14,654 nucleotides of DNA from Bacteroidota bacterium (GTDB lineage Bacteria > Bacteroidota > Bacteroidia > Bacteroidales > VadinHA17). The translations under genes were made by a program, and so were the position numbers. Positions 1-7,242 of this stretch are shown here, piece by piece; position 1 is the first letter of the stretch, and each line of letters begins with the position of its first letter. The stretch spans positions 1 to 14,654 of the forward strand of contig JADFUQ010000439.1 in assembly GCA_015222065.1 (NCBI GenBank). The letters run 5' to 3'. The notes below the pieces were generated by a model. That model did not search any database and was not told the DNA's origin. It saw only the letters and a program-made list of their open reading frames with translations.

Positions 1-272
1 TCATTAAGAAAAGCTGAAAGACCACCTATATGGTCAAAATGGGGATGAGAAATAAATACTTCATTAATTGACAACGGATCTATATCAAGTTTTTTCATAT
101 TTTCAAGAAGTATAGAACCGTTTGAACCAGTATCGAAAAGAATACTTCTGTTATGAGTGTCTGCAAGACAAGAAAATCCCCAATCAGGTTTAAGTGCCGC
201 CAGAAATGCGGTATTATCATATATAATTGTAATTTTAATTTTCAATTTTTTAAGTTGTTCGACTGTAGCCAT
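1..272 (-). CDS. MBL-fold metallohydrolase, COG1237-like (N-terminal part, cut by window edge)
   Basis: Translated by hand from the minus strand, starting at the ATG at 272-270; about 90 residues are visible before the left edge. The sequence contains the metallo-beta-lactamase metal-binding motif HPHFDHIGG near residue 77, preceded by ILFDTG. The opening KITIIYDNTAF, then WGFSCL, is typical of the COG1237 branch (7,8-dihydropterin-6-methyl-4-aminobenzene-phosphate synthase-like proteins, originally linked to methanopterin chemistry). In bacteria the substrate of this branch is mostly unknown, so I give no reaction. The ATG at 272 is the first in frame after a TAG at 306-308, with no clear Shine-Dalgarno. 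It follows the ferredoxin gene by 112 bp on the same strand, so co-transcription is possible. Fold assignment is firm; function is inference. Confidence 0.85.
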   Translation of the reverse strand, partial: MATVEQLKKLKIKITIIYDNTAFLAALKPDWGFSCLADTHNRSILFDTGSNGSILLENMKKLDIDPLSINEVFISHPHFDHIGGLSAFLN

Positions 273-384
273 ATTGGCTAATTTGCATCCTGCATTTTTC
301 TTATTCTATAATTCTTTTATCTCTTTTTTCATAACATACCCAACTTCTGGTTATGTGAAAAATTTTTATAACCTATTTCGATAC

Positions 385-633
385 TCATTCACCATGAATA
401 CGTTTTTTCTTTTCCAGCAACTCTTCTTTACTTTCACGATGATCCGGATCCGGCACAATTGCCTCAACAGGACAAACATCAACACATTGTGGCTCATCAT
501 AAAAGCCAACACATTCTGTGCATAAATCAGGATTAATAACATAAATAGGATCACCCTCTGAAATTGCTTCATTCGGACATTCAGCTACACATGCATCACA
601 AGCGATACATTCATCATTGATTATTAGTGCCAT
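385..633 (-). CDS. 2[4Fe-4S] ferredoxin, Alvin/YfhL type
   Basis: A small cytoplasmic electron carrier of 82 residues with two cysteine clusters. The first is C9-x2-C12-x2-C15-x3-C19-P. The second is C38-x2-C41-x8-C50-x3-C54-P, with six extra residues between its second and third cysteines (VGFYDEPQ). That insertion, plus the charged C-terminal tail after residue 60 (a probable helix rich in E, K and R), is the mark of the Allochromatium-type or YfhL-like ferredoxins, which have unusually low-potential clusters. All eight ligand cysteines are present. The start is set by the ATG at 633-631 with a perfect AGGAGG six bases upstream. The redox partner cannot be told from the neighbours, a secreted esterase upstream and an MBL-fold protein downstream. 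Confidence 0.95.
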   Translation of the reverse strand: MALIINDECIACDACVAECPNEAISEGDPIYVINPDLCTECVGFYDEPQCVDVCPVEAIVPDPDHRESKEELLEKKKRIHGE

Positions 634-639
634 AATATA

Positions 640-645
640 CCTCCT
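640..645 (-). promoter_or_regulatory. strong Shine-Dalgarno of the ferredoxin gene
   Basis: Reads AGGAGG on the minus strand, six bases before the ATG at 633-631. It is a full match to the anti-SD sequence, unlike most starts in this window, and suggests high or SD-dependent expression of the ferredoxin. Confidence 0.75.
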
Positions 646-837
646 AGTTATCTAATTAAAAATTCCAAATAAATTGTTCTATAAAATAAATGAGAATATT
701 CTTAAAATAAAAAATAATTACTCGATAAAATTTTATTCCCGTTTATTAATTAAATACATGAACATATTATGAGCAAGTACTTCATATATTTAAGAAACTC
801 GACCAGCAATCTGAATTAACATCAGAATATCCAACCA

Positions 838-2001
838 TCAATCTAATTTCAAATATTTCATAACAGCCTTATTGCCATTAAGAGCATTAGCAGGGATAGG
901 ATTATCCTGGCTAAAAATTCTCAAGTCATCTTTTGGCAATATAGTAACAAAATCTTCCTTATAGCCATTATCATAAGGTATTGATCCTATGTTTAATTGC
1001 AAATGATGAGCCAGGAAATTATAAGCTACTGTTCTTTTTGAATAACCATAATCATGCTTTTCTGCAGGTAAATGAACGTTCTCCACCTTATGCTCAGCGT
1101 TGTATAGTGAATATACTCTTTGAATATATGGATATTCAATACAGGGAGTATTTCTTGTCCAATCAGCTCCGTTAGAGATCAGCAATAAAGGTCTTGGAGC
1201 ACAAAGGGCTGCAATTTCGACATTATTTGTTTGATGGTGGTCACTTTTATGGATAGGCATTCCGCTTTCGCAGATACAACCTCCAAAGAAATGAGCTGAT
1301 ACTTGTACAACCGGTACAGATACCTTTATTCTATCATCTATAGCAGTTAAAATGAATGTCTGTGTACCACCACCTGAACCACCTGTCATTCCAATTCTAT
1401 TTGAATCAACATCAGGGTGCGCTAATAAATACTCTAATACTCTTCTGCTGTTCCATGTCTGAAGTAATAAAGCTATAGGTATATCATGACTTACTTGCAG
1501 AGACTCTCCAAACCCGACCATATCGTAAGCAAATACCATTGCTCCCATCCTGGCTAAAACAGCGCTCCGTATTTGCACATCGTCAGTAAAGCGTTTGTCT
1601 TTCTTATGCCCGTGAGGACAAAGTATAGCCGCCTGTTTTTCTTGTTTTCTTGTTGGCCTGTAAAGGTTTCCTGTGATATAAAATCCGGGGAAACTCTCTA
1701 TCGCGATATTCTCAACAATATACCCATCCATTATCCGTGTATTTTTAATTATCGGATTGAATTCTCCATTAATTCCGGGCATTTGTTCCAGTTTCATTCC
1801 CTGAATAATACCTTGTTTTATTATTTCTGCTCTTCTCTCCCATGAATCAATATCATCCCACTTCATCGCGAACTTTTTCATTATTAAATTTGCTTCATCT
1901 TCAGTCCAGTGGTATCCCTGACATAACATACTATCCTGACCATACCCGGTTAGGATAAAGCAAATAAAAACCAGCGACATGAAATACTTGATAGTTTTCA
2001 T
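838..2001 (-). CDS. secreted acetylxylan-esterase-like alpha/beta hydrolase
   Basis: Predicted exported esterase of 387 residues. An N-terminal signal peptide (MKTIKY, then a hydrophobic run to about residue 19) has a likely cut after GYG. The alpha/beta-hydrolase fold is shown by the CPHGH strand-turn near 128-132, AYDMVGFGES at 158-167, the nucleophile elbow TGGSGGG with Ser209, a candidate acid Asp280 in GADWTRN, and His316 in EKHDYGYSKR. This pattern belongs to proteins usually annotated as acetylxylan esterase or large alpha/beta hydrolase, often polysaccharide-related in Bacteroidota; the substrate here is unproven. The start chosen is the ATG at 2001, which has AAAAGGAG seven bases upstream. 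The longer reading would begin at a TTG at 2028, overlap the HEAT-repeat gene and put charged residues before the signal peptide. It lies 13 bp after the HEAT-repeat gene, so it is probably in one transcript with it. Confidence 0.88.
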   Translation of the reverse strand: MKTIKYFMSLVFICFILTGYGQDSMLCQGYHWTEDEANLIMKKFAMKWDDIDSWERRAEIIKQGIIQGMKLEQMPGINGEFNPIIKNTRIMDGYIVENIAIESFPGFYITGNLYRPTRKQEKQAAILCPHGHKKDKRFTDDVQIRSAVLARMGAMVFAYDMVGFGESLQVSHDIPIALLLQTWNSRRVLEYLLAHPDVDSNRIGMTGGSGGGTQTFILTAIDDRIKVSVPVVQVSAHFFGGCICESGMPIHKSDHHQTNNVEIAALCAPRPLLLISNGADWTRNTPCIEYPYIQRVYSLYNAEHKVENVHLPAEKHDYGYSKRTVAYNFLAHHLQLNIGSIPYDNGYKEDFVTILPKDDLRIFSQDNPIPANALNGNKAVMKYLKLD

Positions 2002-2008
2002 TGTTTTA

Positions 2009-2016
2009 CTCCTTTT
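2009..2016 (-). promoter_or_regulatory. ribosome binding site deciding the esterase start
   Basis: Reads AAAAGGAG on the minus strand, seven bases before the ATG at 2001-1999. It overlaps the TAA stop of the upstream HEAT-repeat gene (2015-2017), which suggests translational coupling and supports the ATG at 2001 over the TTG at 2028. Confidence 0.7.
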
Positions 2017-2644
2017 ATATTTTGTCAATACGTTTCAATACTTTTTTCAATCGCTTTATCTGAGAATCCTTCTCACATTCATCTTTTCTTTTTCCAATGA
2101 TATTTTGATAAGTTTCCTTGTTCCTTTTGTTTATTGAAATCAATGATTTCTCGGCGTACATTGGCAGTTGTTTTATTGGGCATTTCCATAATTGTTCCAT
2201 TAAAAGAGGGTCTGTTGTGTTAAAATATTCTTTAAATTTATTCAATTTTGCCAATATTTCTACACCGTTATCAATTGTGATCACTGAACCGTTGTTAACT
2301 ATTTGCATAATCAAATCTAATGAAGCAAATATCTCTTTCGGTTTTAAGTCTGTGATTACTGCAATAGCAATCATTCCACTCCATACAAGATAATTGTTTT
2401 TACTTGTTAGTAATTGCAAAAAATCATTGTAATATTCTGCAATCAAGTCAGGTTTTAAATATCCCGTTTCATAGAGAGTTTTGATGCAATCACCTTGTAT
2501 CTTTTTGTCTTTGTTTTGCAGATTTTCAACAAGTTCTTTAATTGCACTTTTGTTGCCTGAAGAAGCTATCTCTTTGGCCAACGCGATATTGGCTTCATTT
2601 CCTCTTAATCCTTGTGAGGATGCTAATAAATCAATAATTGCCAT
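2015..2644 (-). CDS. HEAT-like alpha-helical repeat protein
   Basis: A 209-residue cytoplasmic protein without signal peptide or membrane segment. It is built of alternating amphipathic helices with HEAT/ARM-like spacing: LVENLQNKDKKIQGDCIKTL at about 38-57, LLTSKNNYLVWSGMIAIAVI at about 78-97, and later helices up to a very basic C-terminus (KRLKKVLKRIDKI). Such solenoids are protein-binding scaffolds; there are no catalytic motifs. The first ATG at 2644 has AGGAT six bases upstream. Its stop overlaps the esterase RBS, so the two are likely co-transcribed. The biological partner is unknown and the repeat assignment rests on pattern, not on a profile search. Confidence 0.72.
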   Translation of the reverse strand: MAIIDLLASSQGLRGNEANIALAKEIASSGNKSAIKELVENLQNKDKKIQGDCIKTLYETGYLKPDLIAEYYNDFLQLLTSKNNYLVWSGMIAIAVITDLKPKEIFASLDLIMQIVNNGSVITIDNGVEILAKLNKFKEYFNTTDPLLMEQLWKCPIKQLPMYAEKSLISINKRNKETYQNIIGKRKDECEKDSQIKRLKKVLKRIDKI

Positions 2645-2731
2645 AATTTAATCCTATTTATTTTTTCAAATTTTGTTATAAGCACATAATTACGCTTTTT
2701 AATCCAAATTGAAAGTTGTTTTAAGTGTGTC

Positions 2732-2926
2732 CTATAACAGAAATTTATTCAGGAAAAGTATGAGTAATATTGTTCCTCCTCCAAAAAGTGAGGGATAAAC
2801 GGTAATGTCAATAGTGGAGATGTTTTTAGTTTGTGTTAATCTATACCATATCATTATCAGATTGATAGGTAATATCGCTATACAGATTGCAAGAATATTT
2901 CCAGAGATATACGCTTTACCAAACAT
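2732..2926 (-). CDS. small two-helix membrane protein, unknown function
   Basis: A 64-residue ORF with two strongly hydrophobic stretches, residues about 8-28 (GNILAICIAILPINLIMIWY) and about 47-64 (SLFGGGTILLILFLNKFLL). A short polar hairpin with RLTQTKN lies between them. It looks like an inner-membrane helical hairpin. There is no family I recognise. It starts 25 bp after the restored stop (2952) of the T9SS-type hydrolase and lies 87 bp before the HEAT-repeat gene, all on one strand, which favours a real gene in a short operon. There is only an A-rich, weak ribosome site. It could still be a chance ORF. Confidence 0.5.
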   Translation of the reverse strand: MFGKAYISGNILAICIAILPINLIMIWYRLTQTKNISTIDITVYPSLFGGGTILLILFLNKFLL

Positions 2927-2951
2927 AATTTCTTTTCATTCAAAGTGTCGA

Positions 2952-3049
2952 CTATTCTAGCACTATTTTATTAATCGCTGTTCCATTTTCTGTTAGAACT
3001 TTAACAAAATAAATTCCTTTCGGCTGACAGCTTAAATCAATCTTTACTT
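2952..3049 (-). pseudogene. out-of-frame remainder of the T9SS sorting domain
   Basis: Minus-strand frame continuing from the second 14-bp repeat. It reads KIDLSCQPKG, then IYFVKVLTENGTAINKIVLE, then TAG at 2954-2952. This is the standard last third of a type A T9SS C-terminal domain (L..G.Y.V.......KI.), yet it lacks a start codon and is in a different frame from the upstream hydrolase. It would be in frame if one copy of the 14-bp repeat were absent, giving a 391-residue protein. Confidence 0.85.
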
Positions 3050-3070
3050 TTATCTTTTTACTTTTATCTT
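3043..3070. repeat. perfect 14-bp tandem duplication causing a frameshift
   Basis: The 14-mer TTTACTTTTATCTT (plus strand) occurs at 3043-3056 and again, directly adjacent and identical, at 3057-3070. Fourteen is not a multiple of three, so the extra copy shifts the minus-strand frame and creates the TAA at 3052-3050 that ends the hydrolase ORF. Confidence 0.97.
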
Positions 3071-4141
3071 GTAAACAGTTTGTCCTGTGATATTTATTAT
3101 TTCAACAGATTTAATAATTTCTCCTTCAATAGCAAATATTCCTGTTGTTGGGTTTGGATATATTCTTGTTTCCGGTATTTCAGCCTTTAAGTTTATTGTT
3201 CCGGTTGTTACAGATGTTGTCAGCATATATTGCCAAACAGGTAAAAATACAGTATCGCCTGAATCCATTGGTGTATAAATTCCTACACAAGTTGAACTGT
3301 GATATTTTCCGGAAACGGAAGGTTCAATATTTGAGTATAAGCAATGAGAGTTTGAATAAGGCGGTAAAACATTATCAATAATATTTGTGTCGTTTGTTTG
3401 AAGCATTCCCATACCTGATATATTCTCGAATTGTTGACTAAAAGGAACTGCTTCATCCCGGAGATGAAGGAAAACGAACTGTTTGCTTGTCGGAGTAACG
3501 CCGGCTTGCCTTAACCAATGGGCTGAACGGTTGTAATGAGAACTATAATCATTTGGTCCGGAAAACATCACATTTCTTTCAACCTGAAAAAATTTTGCTA
3601 AATAAGCAGAATGCCCTGAACCTTGTGAATGTCCGCTTACTACAATTTTTGACCAGTCTAATGTTGTTGGTGAAAGTAAATACTGTTCCCAGTTTTGAGA
3701 AGGATATGTTACCGACAAATACTGAATTAGTTTTAAAATTCTTGTATAAATGGAATTTAATGTATCTACTGATACAAAAATACTTTGCGGTGTTCCGAAG
3801 CAGATTTCTTGTCTGAATTTATCAAATACCAGGCTGTCAGCAGTTGAACCAAGCGGATAGACAGGAACGCTATTAGGATAACATAAACTAATTGCGTTAT
3901 ATCCCAGATTTGCTGCTACTTTGCAAATGAATTTATAATTTCCCGGACTACTAAAACTACCGCCAAAAAATAAAAATAATTTATCAATTTGTGTTGAAGT
4001 ATTTCGAGCAATATAGTTACTGTCTTGTGTTGTATAATTAGGGTCTGTTTGATTGGGACTTACATAAAACGTCTGCAATTGACTAAATAAATTAAGATTA
4101 ATTGCCAAAAGTAGAATTGTGATTTTGATTTTTTCTTTCAT
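3050..4141 (-). CDS. secreted BPSS1187-like alpha/beta hydrolase with truncated T9SS sorting domain
   Basis: Exported hydrolase-like protein, 363 residues as it stands. There is a short signal peptide at residues 1-20 (MKEKIK, then a hydrophobic core ending NLFS). The body resembles the BPSS1187-type alpha/beta-hydrolase proteins: VVSGHSQGSGHS puts the nucleophile at Ser172, FLHLRDEAVPF offers Asp229 as acid, and His281 in KYHSST is a candidate base. The substrate is unknown. A linker leads into a T9SS type A sorting domain beginning IYPNPTTGIF at about 327. The domain stops early at ITGQTVYKIKVKR because a 14-bp tandem duplication shifts the frame; the missing end lies at 2952-3049. The ATG at 4141 follows two A-tracts and has no Shine-Dalgarno. 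As read, the protein should enter the periplasm but may fail T9SS export. Confidence 0.85.
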   Translation of the reverse strand: MKEKIKITILLLAINLNLFSQLQTFYVSPNQTDPNYTTQDSNYIARNTSTQIDKLFLFFGGSFSSPGNYKFICKVAANLGYNAISLCYPNSVPVYPLGSTADSLVFDKFRQEICFGTPQSIFVSVDTLNSIYTRILKLIQYLSVTYPSQNWEQYLLSPTTLDWSKIVVSGHSQGSGHSAYLAKFFQVERNVMFSGPNDYSSHYNRSAHWLRQAGVTPTSKQFVFLHLRDEAVPFSQQFENISGMGMLQTNDTNIIDNVLPPYSNSHCLYSNIEPSVSGKYHSSTCVGIYTPMDSGDTVFLPVWQYMLTTSVTTGTINLKAEIPETRIYPNPTTGIFAIEGEIIKSVEIINITGQTVYKIKVKR

Positions 4142-4147
4142 TTTTTT

Positions 4148-4336
4148 TCATTTTTTTTTGACTGTAGTATTTGGCAATGGTTTAATCATTAAAATAAATA
4201 ATTTATTAAATACAACTAATTCTCCTTTAACAGAATGATTTTTACTTAAACCTAAATGTGTTAAAGTAGAATTAATATTTTGATTTTTTATTTTTATAGT
4301 CAACTTTGTATTAGGGCAAGGCAAAAAAATCATCAT
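4148..4336 (-). CDS. doubtful 62-aa ORF, unknown
   Basis: An open frame on the minus strand with two ATGs at its start (4336 and 4333). It ends in TGA seven bases before the ATG of the T9SS-type hydrolase. The product is basic, with no signal peptide, no clear motif and no family I recognise. The codons are all AT-rich, as chance ORFs would be here. Its end is a run of nine A before TGA. Position and orientation would fit a small upstream gene, but nothing else supports it. Confidence 0.2.
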   Translation of the reverse strand: MMIFLPCPNTKLTIKIKNQNINSTLTHLGLSKNHSVKGELVVFNKLFILMIKPLPNTTVKKK

Positions 4337-4458
4337 TATAATAAAAACTATTTACTTTTATTGCTTCAGGCAATTATTATCAGCCTGTGTGTGTGCTTTA
4401 AATAATGAAGGTAGACAGATAATTTAAAATATTATTCCTATCTTTATTCCTTCAATTT

Positions 4459-4466
4459 TAAATTTG
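4459..4466 (+). promoter_or_regulatory. candidate -7 box of the thr operon promoter
   Basis: TAAATTTG matches the Bacteroidota sigma-ABfr -7 consensus TAnnTTTG exactly and faces thrA. It would put the transcript start near 4473 and leave an untranslated leader of about 210 nt. I see no good -33 TTTG box upstream, so the call is tentative. Confidence 0.4.
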
Positions 4467-4547
4467 AAATGCAGAACACTGTTTTTATACAAGGTTTTTT
4501 TATAACTTCTTCAGAATCTGATGATTTCAGATATTCTGCATGCTCCC

Positions 4548-4587
4548 ACCTGTTTTCATCCACATTTACAGGTACCCCTTAGGGGGT
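4548..4587 (+). promoter_or_regulatory. tandem hairpins in the thr leader, possible attenuator
   Basis: ACCTGT (4548-4553) is the exact complement of ACAGGT (4568-4573). Directly after it ACCCC (4574-4578) pairs with GGGGT (4583-4587) around a TTAG loop, followed by TATATTTTA. The second stem is short (5 bp) but GC-only except for one pair, in an AT-rich spacer. The layout could be an attenuator or an operator. The run of T is interrupted, so terminator strength is doubtful. Confidence 0.35.
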
Positions 4588-4682
4588 TATATTTTAACAT
4601 ATCATCTATCCTATAGTATATTCCTATAAATCAAGATCATATCCTGATCATTAATATATATAACAATATAATTTTTAACAAA

Positions 4683-7130
4683 ATGAAAGTATTGAAATTC
4701 GGAGGTTCCTGTATCAGATCAGCAAAGGATATAAGAAATCTCAGTACTATTATTAGTAATTATCCACGAAAAGAAAAACTTGCAATTGTAGTTTCAGCAT
4801 TTCAGGGGATTACTGATCAGTTGGAACAATGCGGAAATTTAGCTGTTAACAAAGGTACTGGTTACCAGAAGGCTATAAATGCAATTGAATCTCTCCATCT
4901 TACAGTTATTGATGAACTTTTTCCGGTTACTGATCAAAGTCCGGTCAAAGCAGAGGTAAAAGTCATGATTAACGAAGTTGAAGATTTATGTACCGGTATT
5001 TCTTTTCTTGAAGAATTCTCTCCTAAAACAAAAGATGCTCTTATACAATATGGCGAATTACTTTCAGCCTGTATAATTTATAGTTACCTGAAGAAAGATG
5101 AATCAGATTCAATTTATGTGGATGCAAGGGAAGTTATTTTAACTGATGAAAACTTCGGCAATGCTAATGTGAATTTAGAGTTATCATACCATAAAATAAG
5201 GGAAAGATTCACAGGGGTAAAAAGTATTGTTATAGTTCCCGGCTTTATTGCTTCTGCTGATACAGGCCAGACAACCACTCTCGGTCGTGAAGGTTCCGAT
5301 TATACGGCAGCAATAATTGCAACTGCTGTAAATGCCTTAAGCCTTGATAAATGGACAAATGTTGATGGTATTATGACGGCAGATCCGATAATGGTAAAAA
5401 ATGCCTTGCCAATCAAATCACTCTCCTATAATGAAGCAATGGAACTTGCTCATTTCGGAGCTAAAGTGATTTATCCTCCCACACTTCATACTATAATTGA
5501 AAAGGGAATTCCAATCTATATCAGAAATGTCTTCTCCCCTCAAAAACCAGGGACAAAAATATGTTTGGAAAAAGCAAAAAACGGGGTAAATGTAAAAGGA
5601 TTGTCAAGTATTAAAAATATCGCACTTATTACAGTTTCAGGAAGTGGGATGGTTGGAGTTCCGGGGATATCTATGCGGTTATTCGGCGCCCTTGCCGGTA
5701 AAATGATCAATATTATTTTCATTACCCAGGCATCTTCCGAGCATTCTATAACTATCGGTTTTAATCAAACAGATATTGAAATTGCTTCAGAAACCATTTC
5801 AAATGAGTTCTCAATTGAGATACAAATTGGGAAGGTGAATGAATTAGAGATTGAAAAAGACCTTTCGATTGTTGCCATTGTTGGTGATAAAATGAAAAAA
5901 AGTGTCGGACTGGCCGGCAAAGCATTTAACAGTCTTGGTAAAAACGGAGTAAACATCCGGTCAATAGCCCAGGGTTCAAGTGAAAGAAATATTTCTATGG
6001 TTATCAGGCGTGATGATCTGAAAAAGGCCCTTAATACATTACATGAAAGTTTCTTTTTGTCAGAAACAAAAAGGGTACATCTTTTTCTGACAGGCACCGG
6101 TAATGTTGGTTCGGCCCTGTTGAGTCAAATACACGAACAAAGTGAATATCTAAAAAAGAAACATACCATAGAGCTGAAACTTATCGGAATTGCCAACAGT
6201 AAAAAAATGTATTTTGATATAGCCGGCATCGATACCGGGAGCTGGAATAAAGAATTAAATAATAACGGAGAGAAGACTGATCCCGCAAAATTCCTGAATA
6301 AAGCCAGGAAACTTAACCTCAGGAATAGTATTTTTATTGATGAAACGGCTGATGAAAGGATCACAAAGCTTTATCAGGGATTCCTGGAAGCAAGCATTTC
6401 AGTGGTTACATCCAATAAAATTGCTTCATCCTCAGAGTTTGAATATTATAAACTGCTACAGGAAACTGCCCGAAAGAAAAATACTAAGTTTCTTTATGAA
6501 ACAAACGTAGGTGCCGGTCTCCCAATTATTAAAACCATCCATGATCTTATAGATAGCGGTGACAGAATAATAAAATTACAGGCAGTTTTATCGGGAAGCC
6601 TGAATTATATTTTCAATTCATTTAACGAAAACACCTCTTTTTCAGAGGTAGTGAAAATTGCACATGAAAAAGGTTACACCGAGCCTGATCCGGGAATTGA
6701 CCTGAGCGGAACAGATGTCATGAGGAAGTTGCTCATACTTGCAAGGGAATGTGGTTCACAAATGGAATTAGATGCTATAAAATGTGAGCCTTTCCTGCCT
6801 GAAGTTTGTCTGAAATCAAAAACCACCGAAGAGTTCTATTCAAAACTGGCCGATCAGAATGAATATTTTGAAAGACTTAGGAAAAAAACCTTGTTGAAAA
6901 ATAAAAAACTACGGTTTATAGCAGAATGGGAATCAGGGAAAGGGTCTGTAGGTTTATCAAGCATTGGACCTGATCACCCCTTTTACAACCTTGACGGGAA
7001 AGATAATATTATTGTAATATATACTGACCGGTATAAAAAACAACCCCTGGTAATTAAGGGTGCAGGCGCCGGAGCTGAAGTTACAGCTTCAGGAGTTTTT
7101 GCGGATATTATGAGAATCAGTGTTCAGTAA
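4683..7130 (+). CDS. thrA: bifunctional aspartokinase / homoserine dehydrogenase
   Basis: Catalyses the first and third steps from aspartate to homoserine: ATP-dependent phosphorylation of aspartate, then NAD(P)H reduction of aspartate semialdehyde. It has 815 residues, close to the 820 of E. coli ThrA. The N-terminal kinase shows KFGGS at 5-9, a Q-Y-G-E motif at 122-125 and LGREGSDYTAA at 200-210. Two ACT regulatory domains follow, about 310-460 (GSGMVGVPGIS; GLAGKAFNSLGKNGVNIRSI). The dehydrogenase has its nucleotide loop GTGNVG at 471-476, TSNKIA at 576-581, ETNVGAGLPI at 606-615, DLSGTDVMRKLLILAR at 673-688 and the closing KGAGAGAEVTASGVFADI at 792-809. The kinase motif reads KFGGSC rather than the usual KFGGTS. 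First gene of thrABC; threonine feedback through the ACT domains is expected from the family. Confidence 0.97.
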   Translation: MKVLKFGGSCIRSAKDIRNLSTIISNYPRKEKLAIVVSAFQGITDQLEQCGNLAVNKGTGYQKAINAIESLHLTVIDELFPVTDQSPVKAEVKVMINEVEDLCTGISFLEEFSPKTKDALIQYGELLSACIIYSYLKKDESDSIYVDAREVILTDENFGNANVNLELSYHKIRERFTGVKSIVIVPGFIASADTGQTTTLGREGSDYTAAIIATAVNALSLDKWTNVDGIMTADPIMVKNALPIKSLSYNEAMELAHFGAKVIYPPTLHTIIEKGIPIYIRNVFSPQKPGTKICLEKAKNGVNVKGLSSIKNIALITVSGSGMVGVPGISMRLFGALAGKMINIIFITQASSEHSITIGFNQTDIEIASETISNEFSIEIQIGKVNELEIEKDLSIVAIVGDKMKKSVGLAGKAFNSLGKNGVNIRSIAQGSSERNISMVIRRDDLKKALNTLHESFFLSETKRVHLFLTGTGNVGSALLSQIHEQSEYLKKKHTIELKLIGIANSKKMYFDIAGIDTGSWNKELNNNGEKTDPAKFLNKARKLNLRNSIFIDETADERITKLYQGFLEASISVVTSNKIASSSEFEYYKLLQETARKKNTKFLYETNVGAGLPIIKTIHDLIDSGDRIIKLQAVLSGSLNYIFNSFNENTSFSEVVKIAHEKGYTEPDPGIDLSGTDVMRKLLILARECGSQMELDAIKCEPFLPEVCLKSKTTEEFYSKLADQNEYFERLRKKTLLKNKKLRFIAEWESGKGSVGLSSIGPDHPFYNLDGKDNIIVIYTDRYKKQPLVIKGAGAGAEVTASGVFADIMRISVQ

Positions 7131-7242
7131 CCTTCTGTGAACTGAACTAAAATATAATTGTTTGAACAGGTAAATTAAAACAGATGAAACGAATATGAAA
7201 TTTTTTATGCTAAATTCACAAAAAAGCATGAATAAAATTGAC

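Larger units (their letters stand above)
4337..4682. other. gene-free divergent control region upstream of thrA
   Basis: 346 bp between the minus-strand accessory genes and thrA. It holds one match to the Bacteroidota -7 box facing thrA (4459-4466), a 6-bp inverted repeat with a 14-nt loop (4548-4573), an adjoining GC-rich hairpin (4574-4587) and a small inverted repeat GATCA/TGATC (4635-4649). No tRNA, known riboswitch or convincing gene was seen. A Shine-Dalgarno before thrA is missing. Confidence 0.6.

Noticed and set aside
666..673. TTTATTTG on the minus strand as a -7 box for the ferredoxin.
   Set aside because: Misses the conserved A of TAnnTTTG and has no -33 partner.
693..702. Palindrome AGAATATTCT upstream of the ferredoxin gene, considered as an operator.
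   Set aside because: A single short palindrome in very AT-rich DNA is expected by chance; no second copy or known regulator nearby.
810..826. Inverted repeat TCTGA/TCAGA after the esterase gene, considered as a terminator.
   Set aside because: Only five AT-rich pairs and no T-run on the minus strand after it.
4139..4159. Two A-tracts (A9 and A8 on the minus strand) before the T9SS-type hydrolase; losing one A would fuse the 62-aa ORF in frame to it.
   Set aside because: The hydrolase begins with a signal peptide at its own ATG, so an N-terminal fusion would make little sense; A-rich leaders are normal here.
4635..4649. GATCA/TGATC inverted repeat before thrA as a repressor site.
   Set aside because: Only 5 bp per arm, low complexity surroundings and no known matching regulator; kept only as a remark in the control-region entry.
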